A stretch of 64,000 nucleotides of DNA. Origin: Allopontixanthobacter sediminis. GTDB lineage: Bacteria; Pseudomonadota; Alphaproteobacteria; Sphingomonadales; Sphingomonadaceae. Made by a program: the position numbers and the translations under genes. This document shows positions 8,082 to 17,755 of the stretch, piece after piece; position 1 is the first letter of the stretch; every line of letters begins with the position of its first letter. The stretch spans positions 320,501 to 384,500 of the forward strand of contig NZ_WTYL01000003.1 in NCBI RefSeq assembly GCF_009828115.1, read 5' to 3'. The notes beneath the pieces are model-generated. The model had not been told where the DNA came from. It did not search any database and worked only from the letters and a program-made list of their open reading frames with translations.

Positions 8082-9706
8082 CACCGATAGCGGCCCAGTT
8101 CCGGCAATCGCAGGACCAGGCAGGCGCCGGGGCCGCCGTCGTCCCGTGCCTGTGCGTCCAGGGAGCCGTCATGCGCTTCCGTAATCGTGCGGGCGATAGC
8201 GAGGCCAAGGCCGCTGTGGTCGCCGAAGGCCTCGGCATCGGGTCGGAGTGAGTGAAACCGCTGAAACACCTTTTCTCGCGAATCTTCAGGAATGCCGGGG
8301 CCGCAATCACAGACGCTCATGCACACCATGCCGTCCTCATGATTGATCTTCACCGAGATTACCCCGTCGGCCGGAGAAAAAGACACCGCGTTGTCGAGCA
8401 GGTTTTCGATCACCCGCTCTAGCCGCGCCGGCACGCCCCGCACCCAAGCGCCGCTCATTGGGGAATTCAGAGTGACTTCGCGGCCCTCGTTTTCGCCCCT
8501 GCTATCGCGCGAGCCGATAATGGCGGAGGTTAGGCGGGCGAGGTCCATTTCCTCAAACACGGCGCGCGAGAGTTCGGCGTCGATCCGGCTCGCGTCGGAT
8601 ATTTCCGTGACCAGCCGGTCGATCCGGCGAACATCGTGTGAAGCGATCGCGGTCAACTGCTTGCGCAGTTCGGGATCTTCGACCCGAGCCAGGGATTCAA
8701 TCGCGCTGCGCAGGCTGGCAAGCGGGTTCTTGATTTCATGCGCCACGTCGGCGGCGAAATGGTCGACTGCATCGATCCGCTGCCGCAGCGCGTTGGTCAT
8801 GTCGGAAATCGCGCGGGCGAGCAGACCGATCTCGTCATGCCGTTGCGGCAGCCGCGGAACCTCGACCTGCCGGTCGCGGCCAAGCCGCACGCGGACGGCC
8901 GCCTTCGCAAGCAGTTGCAGCGGGCGCACGATCGTCCGCGCCATGAACAGCGAGAGGGCAATCGAGACGAGCAGCGCGAGGAATACCGCACTGACCAATG
9001 TGGAACGGGCGCTCCGCACCGAATCGGTAATGTCCACCGCGTTGCGCGTGGTTAGCAGCGTCGACCCTTTCAGGCCAACGGGCGCGGCTGCATTGATCAC
9101 CGGGGTCCCGTCCGGCGCATCACGCAGCTGGATTTGCGACAGACCCTGTTCTCGCGCCCGGGCGAGTTCCGGCCAGGAATCCGCCCGTGCTTCGGCGGGT
9201 TCGACATAATCGGGGATCGGATCGGCACCGACGATGGTGTCGACCGCCTGATCGAGCATCCGCGCGAAATCTTCCGGCCATGGCTCTTTCACCGGATCAT
9301 CAAATGTAAACGCGGGTGTATCGAGCGCAAAACTGTCGGCCCACAGCCGTCCTTCGGCGTCGAACATGCGCAGCCGCATCCGCTGCTCCTTGCCGATCTG
9401 GATCAGCAACGCCTCCTGCCGCTCCTTGCTCGCCCCCGCGAGCGCTTCGGCGGTGATCTGCGCTTCGATCCGCGCGAGTTTGTAACGCTCATCGAGCAAC
9501 TGCTTGCGGTAGCCATCGAGGTAGAAAATCCCGCCGCCCAGTAGCGCCAGCGGCAGGATGTTCACGGCCAGGATGCGTGATGTCAGCGATAGCCGGTTTG
9601 ACCAGCTGAGCCGTTCGATCTGCGAATTCAGGCTCAGGTTCAGACGCGCAGCAGGACGCACGCCGGGCTCCGTGATGGTACTGGACGTGACCCTGTCCTC
9701 AGCCAT
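8081..9706 (-). CDS. chvG: Sensor histidine kinase ChvG/ExoS-type
   Basis: 541 residues. Two transmembrane segments (about 45-65 and 245-265) flank a periplasmic sensor domain of about 180 residues. A HAMP linker ([15 protein letters not shown]) follows, then the dimerisation box [19 protein letters not shown] with the phospho-His, the N box [11 protein letters not shown]1 DCGPGIP and G2 [10 protein letters not shown]. ChvG senses acid or envelope change in Agrobacterium and Sinorhizobium. ATG 9706 overlaps chvI by 8 bp; an ATG seven codons upstream also exists. The order chvI-chvG-hprK is conserved in the class. Confidence 0.94.
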   Translation of the reverse strand: MAEDRVTSSTITEPGVRPAARLNLSLNSQIERLSWSNRLSLTSRILAVNILPLALLGGGIFYLDGYRKQLLDERYKLARIEAQITAEALAGASKERQEALLIQIGKEQRMRLRMFDAEGRLWADSFALDTPAFTFDDPVKEPWPEDFARMLDQAVDTIVGADPIPDYVEPAEARADSWPELARAREQGLSQIQLRDAPDGTPVINAAAPVGLKGSTLLTTRNAVDITDSVRSARSTLVSAVFLALLVSIALSLFMARTIVRPLQLLAKAAVRVRLGRDRQVEVPRLPQRHDEIGLLARAISDMTNALRQRIDAVDHFAADVAHEIKNPLASLRSAIESLARVEDPELRKQLTAIASHDVRRIDRLVTEISDASRIDAELSRAVFEEMDLARLTSAIIGSRDSRGENEGREVTLNSPMSGAWVRGVPARLERVIENLLDNAVSFSPADGVISVKINHEDGMVCMSVCDCGPGIPEDSREKVFQRFHSLRPDAEAFGDHSGLGLAIARTITEAHDGSLDAQARDDGGPGACLVLRLPELGRYR

Positions 9707-10517
9707 CGGTAAAGCTGTAGCCGGCACCGTACAGTGTCTCGATCGCGGAAAATTCGCGGTCGACGCTGCGGAATTTCCGCCGCATCCGCTTGATGTGACT
9801 GTCTACAGTCCGATCGTCCACGAACATGTCTTCGGTATAGGCTGCGTCCATCAGCTGGTTGCGCGATTTGATAACGCCGGGGCGGACGGCCAGCGCTTCC
9901 AGGATTAGGAATTCGGTGACTGTCAGGGATACCGGGCGGCCATCCCAGGTTACGTGATGCCGCGCCGGGTCCATCAGCAGCTTCCCGCGCGCCAGCGTGC
10001 CGACAGGATCTTCCTTGTCGGTGACCTTCTTAGGGTCGGCATCGTCAGCCAAGGCAGCGCTTCGGCGCAGGATCGCACGGATGCGCACCAGCAGCAGCCT
10101 GAGGCTGAAAGGCTTTGCAATGTAATCGTCGGCACCTTGCTCCAGGCCCGCTTCTTCGTCTTCCTCGTCATCCTTGCTGGTCAGGAAAATTACCGGAAGC
10201 GCGCTGTGCTTGCGCAGTTCGCGCAGCAATTGCATCCCGTCCATCCGCGGCATCTTGATGTCGAACACGGCCAGGTCGGGCGGATTTTCGAGCAGCGCCT
10301 TCAGAGCCGCTTCGCCATCGGAATACAGTCGTGTCGCGAAACCTTCGGCCTGCAACGCGATGGACACGGTGGTGAGGATGTTGCGGTCATCATCGACCAG
10401 CGCAATGACCTTCTGTCCTTCGTCTGGATCGGTATGCGGCCGGCCGGTATCGTCCCCGACGGGCTGCGTTTCTGATGGCACCATTGTCGTTTCGCCTGAT
10501 CGCTCGGAATTCATCAT
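9699..10517 (-). CDS. chvI: DNA-binding response regulator ChvI
   Basis: 272 residues, OmpR/PhoB type. The receiver domain begins [15 protein letters not shown], the phospho-acceptor is in [12 protein letters not shown], and the conserved Lys is in [13 protein letters not shown]. The C-terminal winged helix ends [12 protein letters not shown] 30-residue N-terminal extension (Thr/Asp/Pro-rich) is longer than usual; ATG 10484 is an alternative start. The gene is divergent from pckA, with a 204-bp shared control region. Confidence 0.95.
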   Translation of the reverse strand: MMNSERSGETTMVPSETQPVGDDTGRPHTDPDEGQKVIALVDDDRNILTTVSIALQAEGFATRLYSDGEAALKALLENPPDLAVFDIKMPRMDGMQLLRELRKHSALPVIFLTSKDDEEDEEAGLEQGADDYIAKPFSLRLLLVRIRAILRRSAALADDADPKKVTDKEDPVGTLARGKLLMDPARHHVTWDGRPVSLTVTEFLILEALAVRPGVIKSRNQLMDAAYTEDMFVDDRTVDSHIKRMRRKFRSVDREFSAIETLYGAGYSFTDG

Positions 10518-10721
10518 CCGATATGACTAAACCGTTCGGCGCTGCGAAACAACGAATTGACTGACCTCGGGAAAAGTTTAACCGCAGCCGGCGCCGGACG
10601 ATTTGACGCAACCGGGTTCGCGACGTAAGGGGACCCCGCTTCCGCTGCATTCGTATGCACGCGACTCGGATTTGGGCTTACGGGTATTCGGCAGCCCATT
10701 TTGCGGACCGATCAGGAGACT

Positions 10722-12329
10722 ATGTTGAGCACGCCACTTTCCCATTCGCTGAGCAGTCAGGGCATTGCCACGAACGCCGCGATCCATCCCAATCTCCAGA
10801 CCGAAGCACTGGTCGAACAGGCGGTTGCGCGCGGTGAGGGCAAGCTGGCGAAGCACGGACCTTTGGTAGTGGAAACGGGGCCGCATACCGGCCGTTCCGC
10901 GAAGGACAAGTTCATTGTCCGCGATGCGACGACCGAAGACACGGTGTGGTGGGGCAAGGTCAATGCTTCCATGACATCCGAACATTTCGCCGCCTTGAAG
11001 CAGGACTTCATGAATGCGCTGGCGGAAAAGGAAGAACTGTTCGTCGCCGATCTGTTCGGCGGATCGCAACCGGAACACCGCGTCAATGTACGGGTGATCA
11101 ACGAACTTGCTTGGCACAATTTATTCATCCGCACGCTACTGGTCCGCCCGACCGAGCAGGAACTGGACGGCTTCGTACCCGAATACACGATCATCGACCT
11201 GCCCAGCTTCCGGGCCGACCCTGAGCGCCACGGATGCCGCAGCGAGACGGTGATTGCGGTGAATCTCACCGAAAAGCTGATCCTCATCGGCGGCACGAAA
11301 TACGCCGGCGAAATGAAGAAAAGCGTGTTCGGCATTCTCAACTACCTGCTGCCGCCCAAGGGCGTGATGCCGATGCATTGTTCCGCCAATATCGGACAGG
11401 ACGGCAATACCGCGATTTTCTTCGGCCTGTCCGGCACCGGCAAGACGACGCTTAGCGCCGATGCCAGCCGGACGCTGATCGGGGACGACGAACATGGCTG
11501 GTCGGATACCGCGGTGTTCAATTTCGAAGGCGGCTGTTACGCCAAGATGATCCGCCTCTCCGAAGAAGCGGAACCGGAAATCTTCGCTACCACACGGATG
11601 CCCGGCACGGTGCTGGAAAACGTCGTGATGGATGCGGACGGCGAACTCGATCTCGACGATAATTCGCTCGCGGAGAACACTCGCGGAGCTTACCCTCTTT
11701 CGGCAATTCCAAACACTTCGGAGGAAAACCTGGGGCCGGTTCCTTCGAACGTGATCATGCTGACGGCTGATGCATTCGGCGTGTTGCCTCCGATCGCGCG
11801 GTTGACTCCTGATCAGGCGATGTATCATTTCCTGTCCGGTTACACTGCCAAAGTGGCCGGCACGGAAATTGGCGTGACGGAGCCGGAAGCGACCTTCAGT
11901 ACCTGTTTTGGCGCACCGTTCATGCCGCGCCATCCAAGTGTTTACGGCAACCTGCTGAAGAAGCGGATCGCCGAAGGCGGTGCGCAATGCTGGCTGGTCA
12001 ACACTGGCTGGACCGGCGGAAAATACGGTGTCGGAAACCGGATGCCGATCAAGGCGACCCGCGCGCTTCTCAACGCGGCGCTGGACGGTTCGCTGGGCGA
12101 CGCCGAATTCCGCAAAGATCCCAATTTCGGCTTCGATGTGCCGGTGGCAGTGGAAGGCGTGGACAGCGCAATCCTCGATCCTCGGTCGACCTGGGCCGAC
12201 AAGGATGAATACGACCGCACGGCGCAAAAGCTGGTCGGATTGTTCATCGAGAATTTTGCCGAGTTCGAGGCGCATGTGGACGAAGGCGTCCGCCGCGCTG
12301 CGCCGCACGGGGATACCCAAGCGGCCTGA
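10722..12329 (+). CDS. pckA: Phosphoenolpyruvate carboxykinase (ATP)
   Basis: 535 residues. It converts oxaloacetate and ATP to PEP, the entry step of gluconeogenesis. The P-loop (kinase-1a) is [15 protein letters not shown]; kinase-2 is [22 protein letters not shown] and the GRSAKDKF substrate segment are also present. ATG 10722 is chosen because aggag sits at 10714-10718; the frame is open seven codons earlier. It is divergent from chvI, an arrangement seen in many alphaproteobacteria in which ChvI and gluconeogenesis are linked. A strong terminator follows. Confidence 0.98.
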   Translation: MLSTPLSHSLSSQGIATNAAIHPNLQTEALVEQAVARGEGKLAKHGPLVVETGPHTGRSAKDKFIVRDATTEDTVWWGKVNASMTSEHFAALKQDFMNALAEKEELFVADLFGGSQPEHRVNVRVINELAWHNLFIRTLLVRPTEQELDGFVPEYTIIDLPSFRADPERHGCRSETVIAVNLTEKLILIGGTKYAGEMKKSVFGILNYLLPPKGVMPMHCSANIGQDGNTAIFFGLSGTGKTTLSADASRTLIGDDEHGWSDTAVFNFEGGCYAKMIRLSEEAEPEIFATTRMPGTVLENVVMDADGELDLDDNSLAENTRGAYPLSAIPNTSEENLGPVPSNVIMLTADAFGVLPPIARLTPDQAMYHFLSGYTAKVAGTEIGVTEPEATFSTCFGAPFMPRHPSVYGNLLKKRIAEGGAQCWLVNTGWTGGKYGVGNRMPIKATRALLNAALDGSLGDAEFRKDPNFGFDVPVAVEGVDSAILDPRSTWADKDEYDRTAQKLVGLFIENFAEFEAHVDEGVRRAAPHGDTQAA

Positions 12330-12369
12330 TCTCGGTTCGAGCTGCCCGCAAAGCGGGTTGGAGAGGGGA

Positions 12370-12402
12370 GCCCTCTTCCCGTCACCGGGAAGAGGGCTTT
12401 TT
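12370..12402 (+). terminator. Strong intrinsic terminator after pckA
   Basis: Perfect 12-bp stem (12370-12381 with 12386-12397), loop tcac, then five T (12398-12402) and a further T-rich tract. It begins 41 bp after the pckA stop. Confidence 0.92.
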
Positions 12403-12455
12403 CTTTGCCTGCGGAGGGCGCATGAAGGACCGCGAATCACGAGGGAGATATTGCG

Positions 12456-12815
12456 ATGAGCCTGTTCGACACCATCCTTGGCGCGGCCGGCGGCCACCCC
12501 ACTGTTGCCAATATGGCGGAAAAGCTCGGCATTGATGCCGGGGTGGCAGAAAAAGCGATCGCGGCGCTTGGCAAAAGCCACACCGAAGATGGCGATACGG
12601 TGGAACTGGCTGCCGCGAAAACTGGCCTCGACACCGGCATGCTCGGGTCGATTGTCGAACAGTTGGGCGGTGAAGGATCGTTGACCAAGTTCAACCAGAT
12701 CCTCAACGAAAACCCGCAGGCCAAGGGAATGTTGGACATGCTGGACCGCGATGGCGATGGCAATCCGTTGAACGATATCGCCGGCATGGCGTCCGGCCTC
12801 TTCGGCAAGAAATGA
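12456..12815 (+). CDS. Small YidB/DUF937-like protein with an acidic loop
   Basis: 119 residues; ribosome site gggaga at 12441-12446. The sequence is helical and Ala/Gly-rich (start MSLFDTILGAAGGHPTVANM), similar in style to DUF937/YidB proteins. Near the C-terminus DRDGDGNPLND resembles an EF-hand or dockerin-type calcium loop, followed by IAGMASGLFGKK. No signal peptide is seen. The family assignment is tentative and there is no known function. It stands alone between the pckA terminator and the convergent DUF885 peptidase. Confidence 0.75.
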   Translation: MSLFDTILGAAGGHPTVANMAEKLGIDAGVAEKAIAALGKSHTEDGDTVELAAAKTGLDTGMLGSIVEQLGGEGSLTKFNQILNENPQAKGMLDMLDRDGDGNPLNDIAGMASGLFGKK

Positions 12816-12863
12816 TCGTATCCGGTGGCCGGTGGCCGCCGGATACTCTCCGTCAGTGCGCCC

Positions 12864-14711
12864 TTATGTCCGCGCGCCGGCGATATAGCGCGAGACATTC
12901 TTCGCCATCACGTCCAGCGGCGCGTTTCCACCCAACACGACCGCGTCGTTGAACGCCTTGAAATCATAGTCGCCGCCCAGCGCCGACTGCGCCATCGCGC
13001 GTTGGCGCACGATCTCGCTGTGACCGACCTTGTAACCGCAGGCCTGGCCCGGCCAGCTGCAGTACCGGTCCACTTCGCTGGCGACTTCATCGGGCTTGCT
13101 GCCGTTTTCCCTGACGAAGAAATCAACCGCTTTCTGCCGGCTCCACCCTTTGGAATGAAGCCCGGTATCGACCACCATCCGGCACGCCCGGAACGCGAGT
13201 GACTGGAGATAGCCAAGCCGTCCGACCTTGTAATCGTCATAGGCGCCCAGTTCGTCCGCCAGCTGTTCGCCGTACAGCGCCCAGCCTTCGGAAAAGGCGT
13301 TGAAAGCCAGGATCGAACGGATCAGCGGCAGGGTGTTGGAATACTCGCCTTCCCACACGTGCCCGGGAATGGTTTCGTGGTAGGTCAAGTCGGCCAGATC
13401 GTATTTCCGGTGAAGTTCGGTGGTCCGCAGATTGATCCACATCCGGCCCGGAATGGTGCCGTCCTTGGAACCTGCACCGCCATAGGCTCCCGGCGCGCCA
13501 AGTTCCTCAGCAACGGGAATGCGGCGGACTTCCAGCTTGGGGTCGACCAGCGTGTTGAATGCGCGCGGCATCTGCGACCGGATCCAGGCGATGCGGTCCT
13601 CGATAAAGGCCATGATTTCCTTGCGTCCCGGGTCACCCTCGGCAAATTTGAACCGTGGGTCGCTGCCCAGTTCGTTCATTCGCGCCCCGACGGTGCCGGA
13701 CGTGTATCCGAGTTCGCGCAGGATGGGGTCCATCCGTCCGTGCAGCGAAGCAAGTTCGTCGAGCCCTCGCTGGTGCACTTCGTCCGGAGTCAGGTTGGTG
13801 GTGGTACTGGCGCGAAGGGCCCAGGCGTAATATTCCTCGCCACGGGGGCGGGCAGAAATGCCGGGCGCCGGTGTCGCCAACTTTTGTTGCCGGTAAAGTT
13901 CCGCCAGTTGCGCTTCCAGCGCAGGCGCGATGGCCGTCTTGACGATCGCCGCCGCTTCGTCTGCGCGCGCCTTGCCGAATTGGGATGCTGCCAGCGGAGC
14001 GACGAGCGATCCGCCCTCCATGGCGTCCGCCAAGGTGGTCTTCATCTGCGCAACCGCTTTAACCAGCAGGAAGTCCGGCGGTACCACGCCCATGTCCGTG
14101 GCGGCGCGCATCCGTTCCAACTCGCCATTCAGCACCGTCGGGACCTGGCTCAGGCGCGAAAGGTAAGCTTCGGCATCGCCCGCATTGTTCAGTGGCTGCG
14201 TCGAATCGAAGAACCGCGGCAGGTCGATGTAGGACCCGACATTCTGGATCACTACGTAGGGCGAATTGCGCCAGCTGCCCACCGCCACATCGCCGTAGGG
14301 AAGGGCAAAGCCGTCGAGCGCAGTGGCGTAAGCGCTCTCGACGACTTCGAAACTCGTCCGCGTTGCCGGATCGAGCGCGCTGGTATCGGCAGCGCGTACC
14401 CGGGCGAGGTCGGCGCGCAAGGTCGCCGCGTAAGCATTTTGCCCAGCGGGCGACTGGTCTTCCATTTGCGAGCGCAGGGGGGCGTATTGGCCGACATCCA
14501 CGCCAAGCGACGTGGCCCGTTCCGGTTCGTGCGCCAGCAAGTTGTACGCGATATCGTCGAGCAGGTCGGCGCCTGAAAGCGAACCTGGCATCGACGATGC
14601 GGTTTGCCGGGCCGTGGTTACGCAGCCGGGCAGGGCGGCAATGGAGACGCCTGCCCCCAATCCGGCGAGGGTCTGGCGGCGGGTGAAGCTGTGCGTTTTC
14701 AGGAATGTCAT
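12864..14711 (-). CDS. DUF885 family metallopeptidase-like lipoprotein with Tat-type signal
   Basis: 615 residues. The N-terminus FTRRQTLAGLGAGVSIAALP-GC has a twin-Arg motif and a lipobox Cys, suggesting export by Tat and lipid anchoring. The zinc-type motif YHETIPGH lies near residue 443 and SEGWALYGEQ follows about 40 residues on, both hallmarks of DUF885 proteins related to M3/thimet-type peptidases. Substrate is unknown, probably peptides in the periplasm. ATG 14711 is preferred to a start ten codons earlier because it puts the twin-Arg motif near the N-terminus. It converges on the small gene at 12456 and is divergent from a small membrane protein. Confidence 0.9.
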   Translation of the reverse strand: MTFLKTHSFTRRQTLAGLGAGVSIAALPGCVTTARQTASSMPGSLSGADLLDDIAYNLLAHEPERATSLGVDVGQYAPLRSQMEDQSPAGQNAYAATLRADLARVRAADTSALDPATRTSFEVVESAYATALDGFALPYGDVAVGSWRNSPYVVIQNVGSYIDLPRFFDSTQPLNNAGDAEAYLSRLSQVPTVLNGELERMRAATDMGVVPPDFLLVKAVAQMKTTLADAMEGGSLVAPLAASQFGKARADEAAAIVKTAIAPALEAQLAELYRQQKLATPAPGISARPRGEEYYAWALRASTTTNLTPDEVHQRGLDELASLHGRMDPILRELGYTSGTVGARMNELGSDPRFKFAEGDPGRKEIMAFIEDRIAWIRSQMPRAFNTLVDPKLEVRRIPVAEELGAPGAYGGAGSKDGTIPGRMWINLRTTELHRKYDLADLTYHETIPGHVWEGEYSNTLPLIRSILAFNAFSEGWALYGEQLADELGAYDDYKVGRLGYLQSLAFRACRMVVDTGLHSKGWSRQKAVDFFVRENGSKPDEVASEVDRYCSWPGQACGYKVGHSEIVRQRAMAQSALGGDYDFKAFNDAVVLGGNAPLDVMAKNVSRYIAGART

Positions 14712-14811
14712 GGGCCATGTCTGACGACGACCCAGCTCCAAGTCAAACCGCGAATGACCAGCTGCGTGAACGTAGCTTCACCTCACGGCAGCTTCAGGCT
14801 AAGGCGCGCGG

Positions 14812-15015
14812 ATGGCAACCGACACCGTACTCTCGATCCTGGTCCTGGCCGCGTTTGCGCTGCTGATCGGGGCCTTCGTTTTGTGGCGGCGCGGCGGGCC
14901 GAAACGCCAGGTCACGCTGATGGTGATCCTGGCGCTGGTGGCACTGGCCAATGTTGCGATCTGGATAATCCCGGACGAGCGGGGAACGGCCCCGGTCGAC
15001 CAGCTTTCGCGCTAG
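14812..15015 (+). CDS. Small two-helix membrane protein
   Basis: 67 residues with two hydrophobic stretches (SILVLAAFALLIGAFVLW and LMVILALVALANVAIWII) joined by a positively charged loop (RRGGPKR), so both termini are probably periplasmic. I do not recognise a named family. It ends 3 bp before the convergent stop of the TonB gene. It is likely real, judging by the clean membrane topology and codon use. Confidence 0.65.
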   Translation: MATDTVLSILVLAAFALLIGAFVLWRRGGPKRQVTLMVILALVALANVAIWIIPDERGTAPVDQLSR

Positions 15016-15018
15016 CCG

Positions 15019-15702
15019 TTATTCCGGCAATTGCCAGCGGACCGAGCTTGAGTAGGTTCCGCCGACCTTATCGCCCTTACTGTTGCGCGCCGGTTCGAAG
15101 CGCGCACGTTTGCTGATCAGCTCGCAGGTCGCCTGGTCCAGGGCGTCATGGCCGCTCGATTTGGTGATCAGGCAGGATAGCGCCCGCCCGTTGGCACCGA
15201 CTTCCACCTTGAATCCCGCCGTTCCGGTCAGTTCCCGGTTGATCCAGCTTGACCGGTAATCATTGGTCGTGACCCACGCCCCCGGATCGTTGCGCGGCTT
15301 CACCGCGACCGGGTCAAATGTCGGGGCGGTTGCGGACGGGAACGGTTTGGGGGCGCCCGACGGTGCTGGTTTCAGTTCAATCGGGCTGAATGACGGCAGC
15401 ATGACGGTAGTCGTGTCGATTTGCACCGGGTCGGGATTCAGGTTGGTTGCGCTTGGCGGAGTGTAGATAGGCGGCGACGTGGGCTCCGTAATTTCGGTCC
15501 GTTGCGGCTCTGGTTCCGGCGGCGGCGGCGGCGGTGGAGGCAAAGGGATCTGTGTTCCGATCAGAGGCCCCGGTTCGGGCCGATCGAATATCCCCGGCGC
15601 CAGTCCCACGATCAGTCCGTAACCGATCACTGCATGGATCGCGCCGACCATGATGATGGCACTTTTGCTGTTCTTGGCGGGAGCTTTGTCGACATAAGCC
15701 AT
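15019..15702 (-). CDS. tonB: TonB-like energy transducer
   Basis: 227 residues. A single membrane anchor (SAIIMVGAIHAVIGYGLIVG) is followed by a Pro/Glu-rich periplasmic linker with a run of eight prolines, then a C-terminal TonB domain (GTAGFKVEVGANGRALSCLI ... ISKRARFEPARN ... SVRWQLPE). It couples proton motive force, with ExbBD, to TonB-dependent outer-membrane receptors; no exbBD or receptor is nearby. ATG 15702 follows a good ribosome site (ggagag); a start nine codons upstream is less likely. A short inverted repeat lies 65 bp upstream. Confidence 0.9.
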   Translation of the reverse strand: MAYVDKAPAKNSKSAIIMVGAIHAVIGYGLIVGLAPGIFDRPEPGPLIGTQIPLPPPPPPPPEPEPQRTEITEPTSPPIYTPPSATNLNPDPVQIDTTTVMLPSFSPIELKPAPSGAPKPFPSATAPTFDPVAVKPRNDPGAWVTTNDYRSSWINRELTGTAGFKVEVGANGRALSCLITKSSGHDALDQATCELISKRARFEPARNSKGDKVGGTYSSSVRWQLPE

Positions 15703-15766
15703 TGCGATACCTCTCCTTTGCTTTGCCACTTCGGTTTTCCGACCATGGCACTTCCCATCAGTTGCA

Positions 15767-15778
15767 ATGTTACAACAT
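15767..15778. promoter_or_regulatory. Inverted repeat upstream of tonB, possible metalloregulator site
   Basis: ATGTTACAACAT is a 5-2-5 inverted repeat 65-76 bp upstream of the tonB start. Its core TGTTACAACA differs by one base from the TGTTATAACA core described for Zur sites, and TonB genes are often metal-regulated. The repeat is short, so this is suggestive only. Confidence 0.3.
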
Positions 15779-15896
15779 CACATTTAACGCGCAAGCTTTA
15801 TCGCGTGGCAAACCGCCACTCAATCTTGAAAGCATTTGGGCTGGAAAAGCTTTGCTCCCAACCGCTTCGAGAAGCGACCGGGTGGCGGAAGCTGGC

Positions 15897-16553
15897 TTAC
15901 TTGATCGGACAGTCCGGCGAGAGCCGGAAGTCGAGGTAGTTGTCGACCGAAGCCATCAGTTCTTCCTGTTCATTCTCGAAGAAGTGGTTGGCCCGGGGAA
16001 TTTCCTCGTGGTGGATCGTGATGTGCTTCTGTGTGCGCAATTTATCGACCAACTTCTGGACGGCTACCGGCTGCACGACCGTATCTGCCACACCCTGGAT
16101 GAAAATGCCCGACGCGGGGCAGGGGGCGAGGAAGCTGAAATCATACATGTTGGCCGGCGGGGCAATCGAAATGAATCCGCGCACTTCGGGGCGTCGCATG
16201 AGCAGTTGCATCCCGATCAGCGCACCGAACGATACGCCCGCGACCCAGGTGGTCTGCGCTTCGGAATGGATCGACTGCACCCAGTCCAGCGCGGCTGCGG
16301 CGTCGCTGAGTTCGCCAATCCCGTTGTCGAAGCTGCCCTGGCTGCGTCCAACACCGCGGAAATTGAACCGCAAGGTCGCGAACCCGCGGTCTGTGAAGGT
16401 CTTGTACAGTCGCTGGGTGATCCGCTCGTTCATGGTCCCGCCGCCCTGGGGGTGGGGGTGCAGGATCATTGCCACTGGTGCGCGCGGACGCGGGGCAGGG
16501 GAGTAACGACCTTCAAGGCGGCCCTCGGGGCCGGGAAAAATTACAGATGGCAT
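15897..16553 (-). CDS. Alpha/beta hydrolase of the small 'HPHPQGGG' type
   Basis: 218 residues. The oxyanion region MILHPHPQGGGTM and RFNFRGVGRSQG are typical of this short alpha/beta hydrolase family; the nucleophile elbow is GVSFGA (Ser) and the catalytic His is probably in RANHFF, with Asp in QGVADTVV. Substrate is unknown. It is divergent from the cysteine desulfurase pair, with 128 bp between. Family confidence is good; the specific reaction cannot be given. Confidence 0.88.
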   Translation of the reverse strand: MPSVIFPGPEGRLEGRYSPAPRPRAPVAMILHPHPQGGGTMNERITQRLYKTFTDRGFATLRFNFRGVGRSQGSFDNGIGELSDAAAALDWVQSIHSEAQTTWVAGVSFGALIGMQLLMRRPEVRGFISIAPPANMYDFSFLAPCPASGIFIQGVADTVVQPVAVQKLVDKLRTQKHITIHHEEIPRANHFFENEQEELMASVDNYLDFRLSPDCPIK

Positions 16554-16681
16554 TCTTTGGACCTGTCCGAAGTAGGCGGGCGCGGGTAGCGCGAACCGGG
16601 TTGGTGGCTATATAGTGACAATCCCGCAATTCGCAATTCCCGCGATTGCTCCCGTGCGATTAGAATGCACCCCGACAGAAG

Positions 16682-17755
16682 ACGAGCCAGCCGATCACCC
16701 GCATCTATCTCGATCATGCCGCAACCACACCGATCCGTCCGGAAGCGGAGGCAGCGATGCTGGAAGGCTTTGCGCTGTGGGCCAATCCCTCCAGCCCGCA
16801 CGCGGAGGGCCGTAAGGCCAAGGCGGCGCTGGAAGATGCCCGCGCGCGCGTAAAGTCGGCACTCGGCTGGGACGGCGAGGTGATCTTCACCAGCGGCGCA
16901 AGCGAGGCTGCAGACATGGCGTTGCGCCGCGCAGCGGGCGGCGCGCGGCTAGTCAGTTCGGTGGAACACGATGCAGTCCTGCAAGCGGCACCCGATGCCG
17001 AGCGGCTACCTGTAAACAGCAGCGGCGCCCTCGATCTCGACATACTTGCCGAGGCCGTCCAGCGTGAACGTCCGGTAGTCGCGGTGCAGCAGGTCAATTC
17101 CGAAACCGGCAACCGGCAGCCGCTCGATGAAGTAGCGCGGCTAGTTAACGGCGCGGGAGGCCTGCTCATCGCGGATTGCGCGCAGGGTGCCGGCAAGATT
17201 TCTTTGCCGCCGTGCGACATGGCGATCGTCTCGGCCCACAAGTTCGGCGGCCCGGTCGGAGTGGGGGCGCTATTGCTCAGGAATTTCTCGGTTATCGCGC
17301 CCACGGGCGGCCATGAGCGCGGCTACCGGCGCGGAACGGAGAACCTGCCGGCCATCATGGGCATGGCGGAGGCGTTGGAAGCCGGAAGCACTCCCTATGT
17401 AGACCCGCAGGTCATGGAACCCCTCGATGCGCTGGCGAAGGAATGCCGGGAACTCGGGGGTATCTGGTTGGCGGACCGGTTGGCCGATCCCACGCCTTAT
17501 GTCCGCGCGCTCGCAATGCCGCGAATGAGCGGCAGCACGCAGTTGATGCGGTTCGACATGGCGGGGATTGCGGTATCGCAAGGCAGCGCGTGTTCGAGCG
17601 GAACGCTGAAGAAAAGCCATTTACTGGAAGCAATGGGCCTCGACGATGATGCGGCGTCGCGTATGATCAGGGTCAGTTTCGGCTGGAACACCTCGCGCGC
17701 AGAAGTGGAACGGTTCTGCGAAGTCTGGTCCGATATGGCGAGGGGGGCAGCATGA
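16682..17755 (+). CDS. Cysteine desulfurase, class V aminotransferase, first of a tandem pair; start codon unresolved
   Basis: About 357 residues if translation begins near 16682. It would take sulfur from cysteine through a PLP enzyme for Fe-S or thio-modification. Catalytic features are complete: VEHDAVL (His), SAHKFGGPVG (PLP Lys) and GSACSSGTLKKSH (active Cys). The conserved IYLDHAATTP at 16703-16732 must be translated, but the frame opens after a TAG at 16661 and has no ATG, GTG or TTG before it; the first ATG (16757) would remove the motif. ACG 16682 (then SQPITRIYLDHAATTP) or ATC 16694 are the only rare-start options. It overlaps the next gene by 4 bp (ATGA). A sequencing error at the start is possible. 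Confidence 0.8.
   Translation, partial: TSQPITRIYLDHAATTPIRPEAEAAMLEGFALWANPSSPHAEGRKAKAALEDARARVKSALGWDGEVIFTSGASEAADMALRRAAGGARLVSSVEHDAVLQAAPDAERLPVNSSGALDLDILAEAVQRERPVVAVQQVNSETGNRQPLDEVARLVNGAGGLLIADCAQGAGKISLPPCDMAIVSAHKFGGPVGVGALLLRNFSVIAPTGGHERGYRRGTENLPAIMGMAEALEAGSTPYVDPQVMEPLDALAKECRELGGIWLADRLADPTPYVRALAMPRMSGSTQLMRFDMAGIAVSQGSACSSGTLKKSHLLEAMGLDDDAASRMIRVSFGWNTSRAEVERFCEVWSDMARGAA

Noticed and set aside
8343-9209. Plus-strand open frame of nearly 300 codons within chvG
   Set aside because: Ser/Arg-rich low-complexity translation typical of the complementary strand of a GC-rich gene; chvG motifs on the minus strand are complete.
11136-12581. A long open frame on the minus strand opposite pckA
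   Set aside because: It is the antisense shadow of a complete, high-GC pckA gene and shows no protein family features.
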